This document shows, piece after piece, positions 63,787-64,000 of a stretch of 64,000 bases of DNA. The notes beneath the pieces were generated by a model. It did not search any database and was not told the DNA's origin. It saw nothing but the letters and a program-made list of their open reading frames with translations. Position numbers and translations under genes: made by a program. Position 1 is the first letter of the stretch. Each line of letters starts with the position of its first letter. The DNA is from Methanoregula sp. (GTDB lineage Archaea; Halobacteriota; Methanomicrobia; Methanomicrobiales; Methanospirillaceae): assembly GCA_026625165.1 (NCBI GenBank), contig CP112999.1:124001-188000 (forward strand), in the 5' to 3' direction.

Positions 63787-64000
63787 ATGTCACAACAGCT
63801 TGGAGGCCAACCTATTCTTATCTTAAAAGAGGGCAGTTCACGCACGCGTGGACGCGATGCACAGGGCATGAACATTACTGCTGCTAAGGCAGTAGCGAGT
63901 GCCGTGCGCACGACCCTTGGTCCGAAAGGAATGGACAAAATGCTTGTCGATACCATCGGCGATGTCGTTATCACAAACGACGGCGTCACAATTTTAAAAG
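63787..64000 (+). CDS. Thermosome subunit (group II chaperonin), 3' part outside window
   Basis: The first 71 codons of a thermosome subunit: [20 protein letters not shown] (about 19-38), the [18 protein letters not shown]-binding motif (about 42-56), and [13 protein letters not shown] (about 59-71). These are hallmark CCT/thermosome sequences. The rest lies beyond 64000. Confidence 0.95.
   Translation, partial: MSQQLGGQPILILKEGSSRTRGRDAQGMNITAAKAVASAVRTTLGPKGMDKMLVDTIGDVVITNDGVTILK

Noticed and set aside
1-64000. CRISPR array
   Set aside because: No regularly spaced direct repeats were found on either strand in the window.

Overview
The window comes from a methanogenic archaeon, most likely of the order Methanomicrobiales (Methanoregula/Methanosphaerula-like; inferred from gene content, not from a search). 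Supporting genes are cofD (coenzyme F420), an archaeal A1Ao ATP synthase operon, DNA polymerase D large subunit, archaeal RPA, CTP-type riboflavin kinase, TiaS, deoxyhypusine synthase, a thermosome, CbiZ, and the archaeal mevalonate route.

Layout. 1-7.0 kb: PEGA lipoprotein (cut by the edge), cofD, HD hydrolase, two small envelope proteins, then a tight UbiX-UbiD-aconitase X operon that fits the archaeal phosphomevalonate-dehydratase branch of isoprenoid synthesis. 7.1-12.8 kb: two tandem paralogues of unknown function, and a two-gene unit of a giant PKD/beta-propeller surface protein plus a calpain-like cysteine peptidase. 12.8-13.6 kb: an AT-rich gap with decayed coding sequence. 13.6-20.8 kb: a complete bacterial-type V-ATPase operon (E, DUF2764-like, A, B, D, I, K) ending in an overlooked 31-residue membrane peptide. 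20.8-22.3 kb: a tandem universal stress protein and two very small ORFs. 22.3-30.8 kb: the native A1Ao ATP synthase operon H-I-K-E-C-F-A-B-D. Two rotary ATPases of different ancestry therefore lie less than 2 kb apart. 31-36.5 kb: two HEAT-repeat proteins and PolD large subunit with a 165-residue mini-intein. 36.5-37.5 kb: a MITE-like element, tRNA-Leu(CAA), and aIF-1A with an apparent non-canonical start. 37.6-41.3 kb: six translationally coupled pilin-like/membrane-anchored secreted proteins. 41.5-59.2 kb: housekeeping genes (hisG, DUF1015, rimI, HMG-CoA reductase, Trm5-like, the DUF35-thiolase-HMG-CoA synthase-regulator operon, riboflavin genes, RPA pair, DUF1858, cbiZ, a stand-alone NrdD-like glycyl-radical domain, pyrF, dys, tiaS, regulator). 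59.2-63.7 kb: an AT-rich accessory island bounded by inverted repeats of about 107 bp (25 bp of them perfect), with a putative restriction enzyme, a methyltransferase, an AbrB-like small regulator, a nonsense-mutated transposase and two membrane proteins. 63.8 kb: start of a thermosome gene.

How it fits together. Acetyl-CoA thiolase/HMG-CoA synthase/DUF35, HMG-CoA reductase and the UbiX/UbiD/AcnX trio cover much of the route from acetyl-CoA to archaeal lipid precursors. The native ATP synthase serves methanogenic energy conservation. The second V-type enzyme has a duplicated four-helix rotor subunit with only one carboxylate and a predicted sodium site, which suggests an ATP-driven sodium pump acquired from bacteria.
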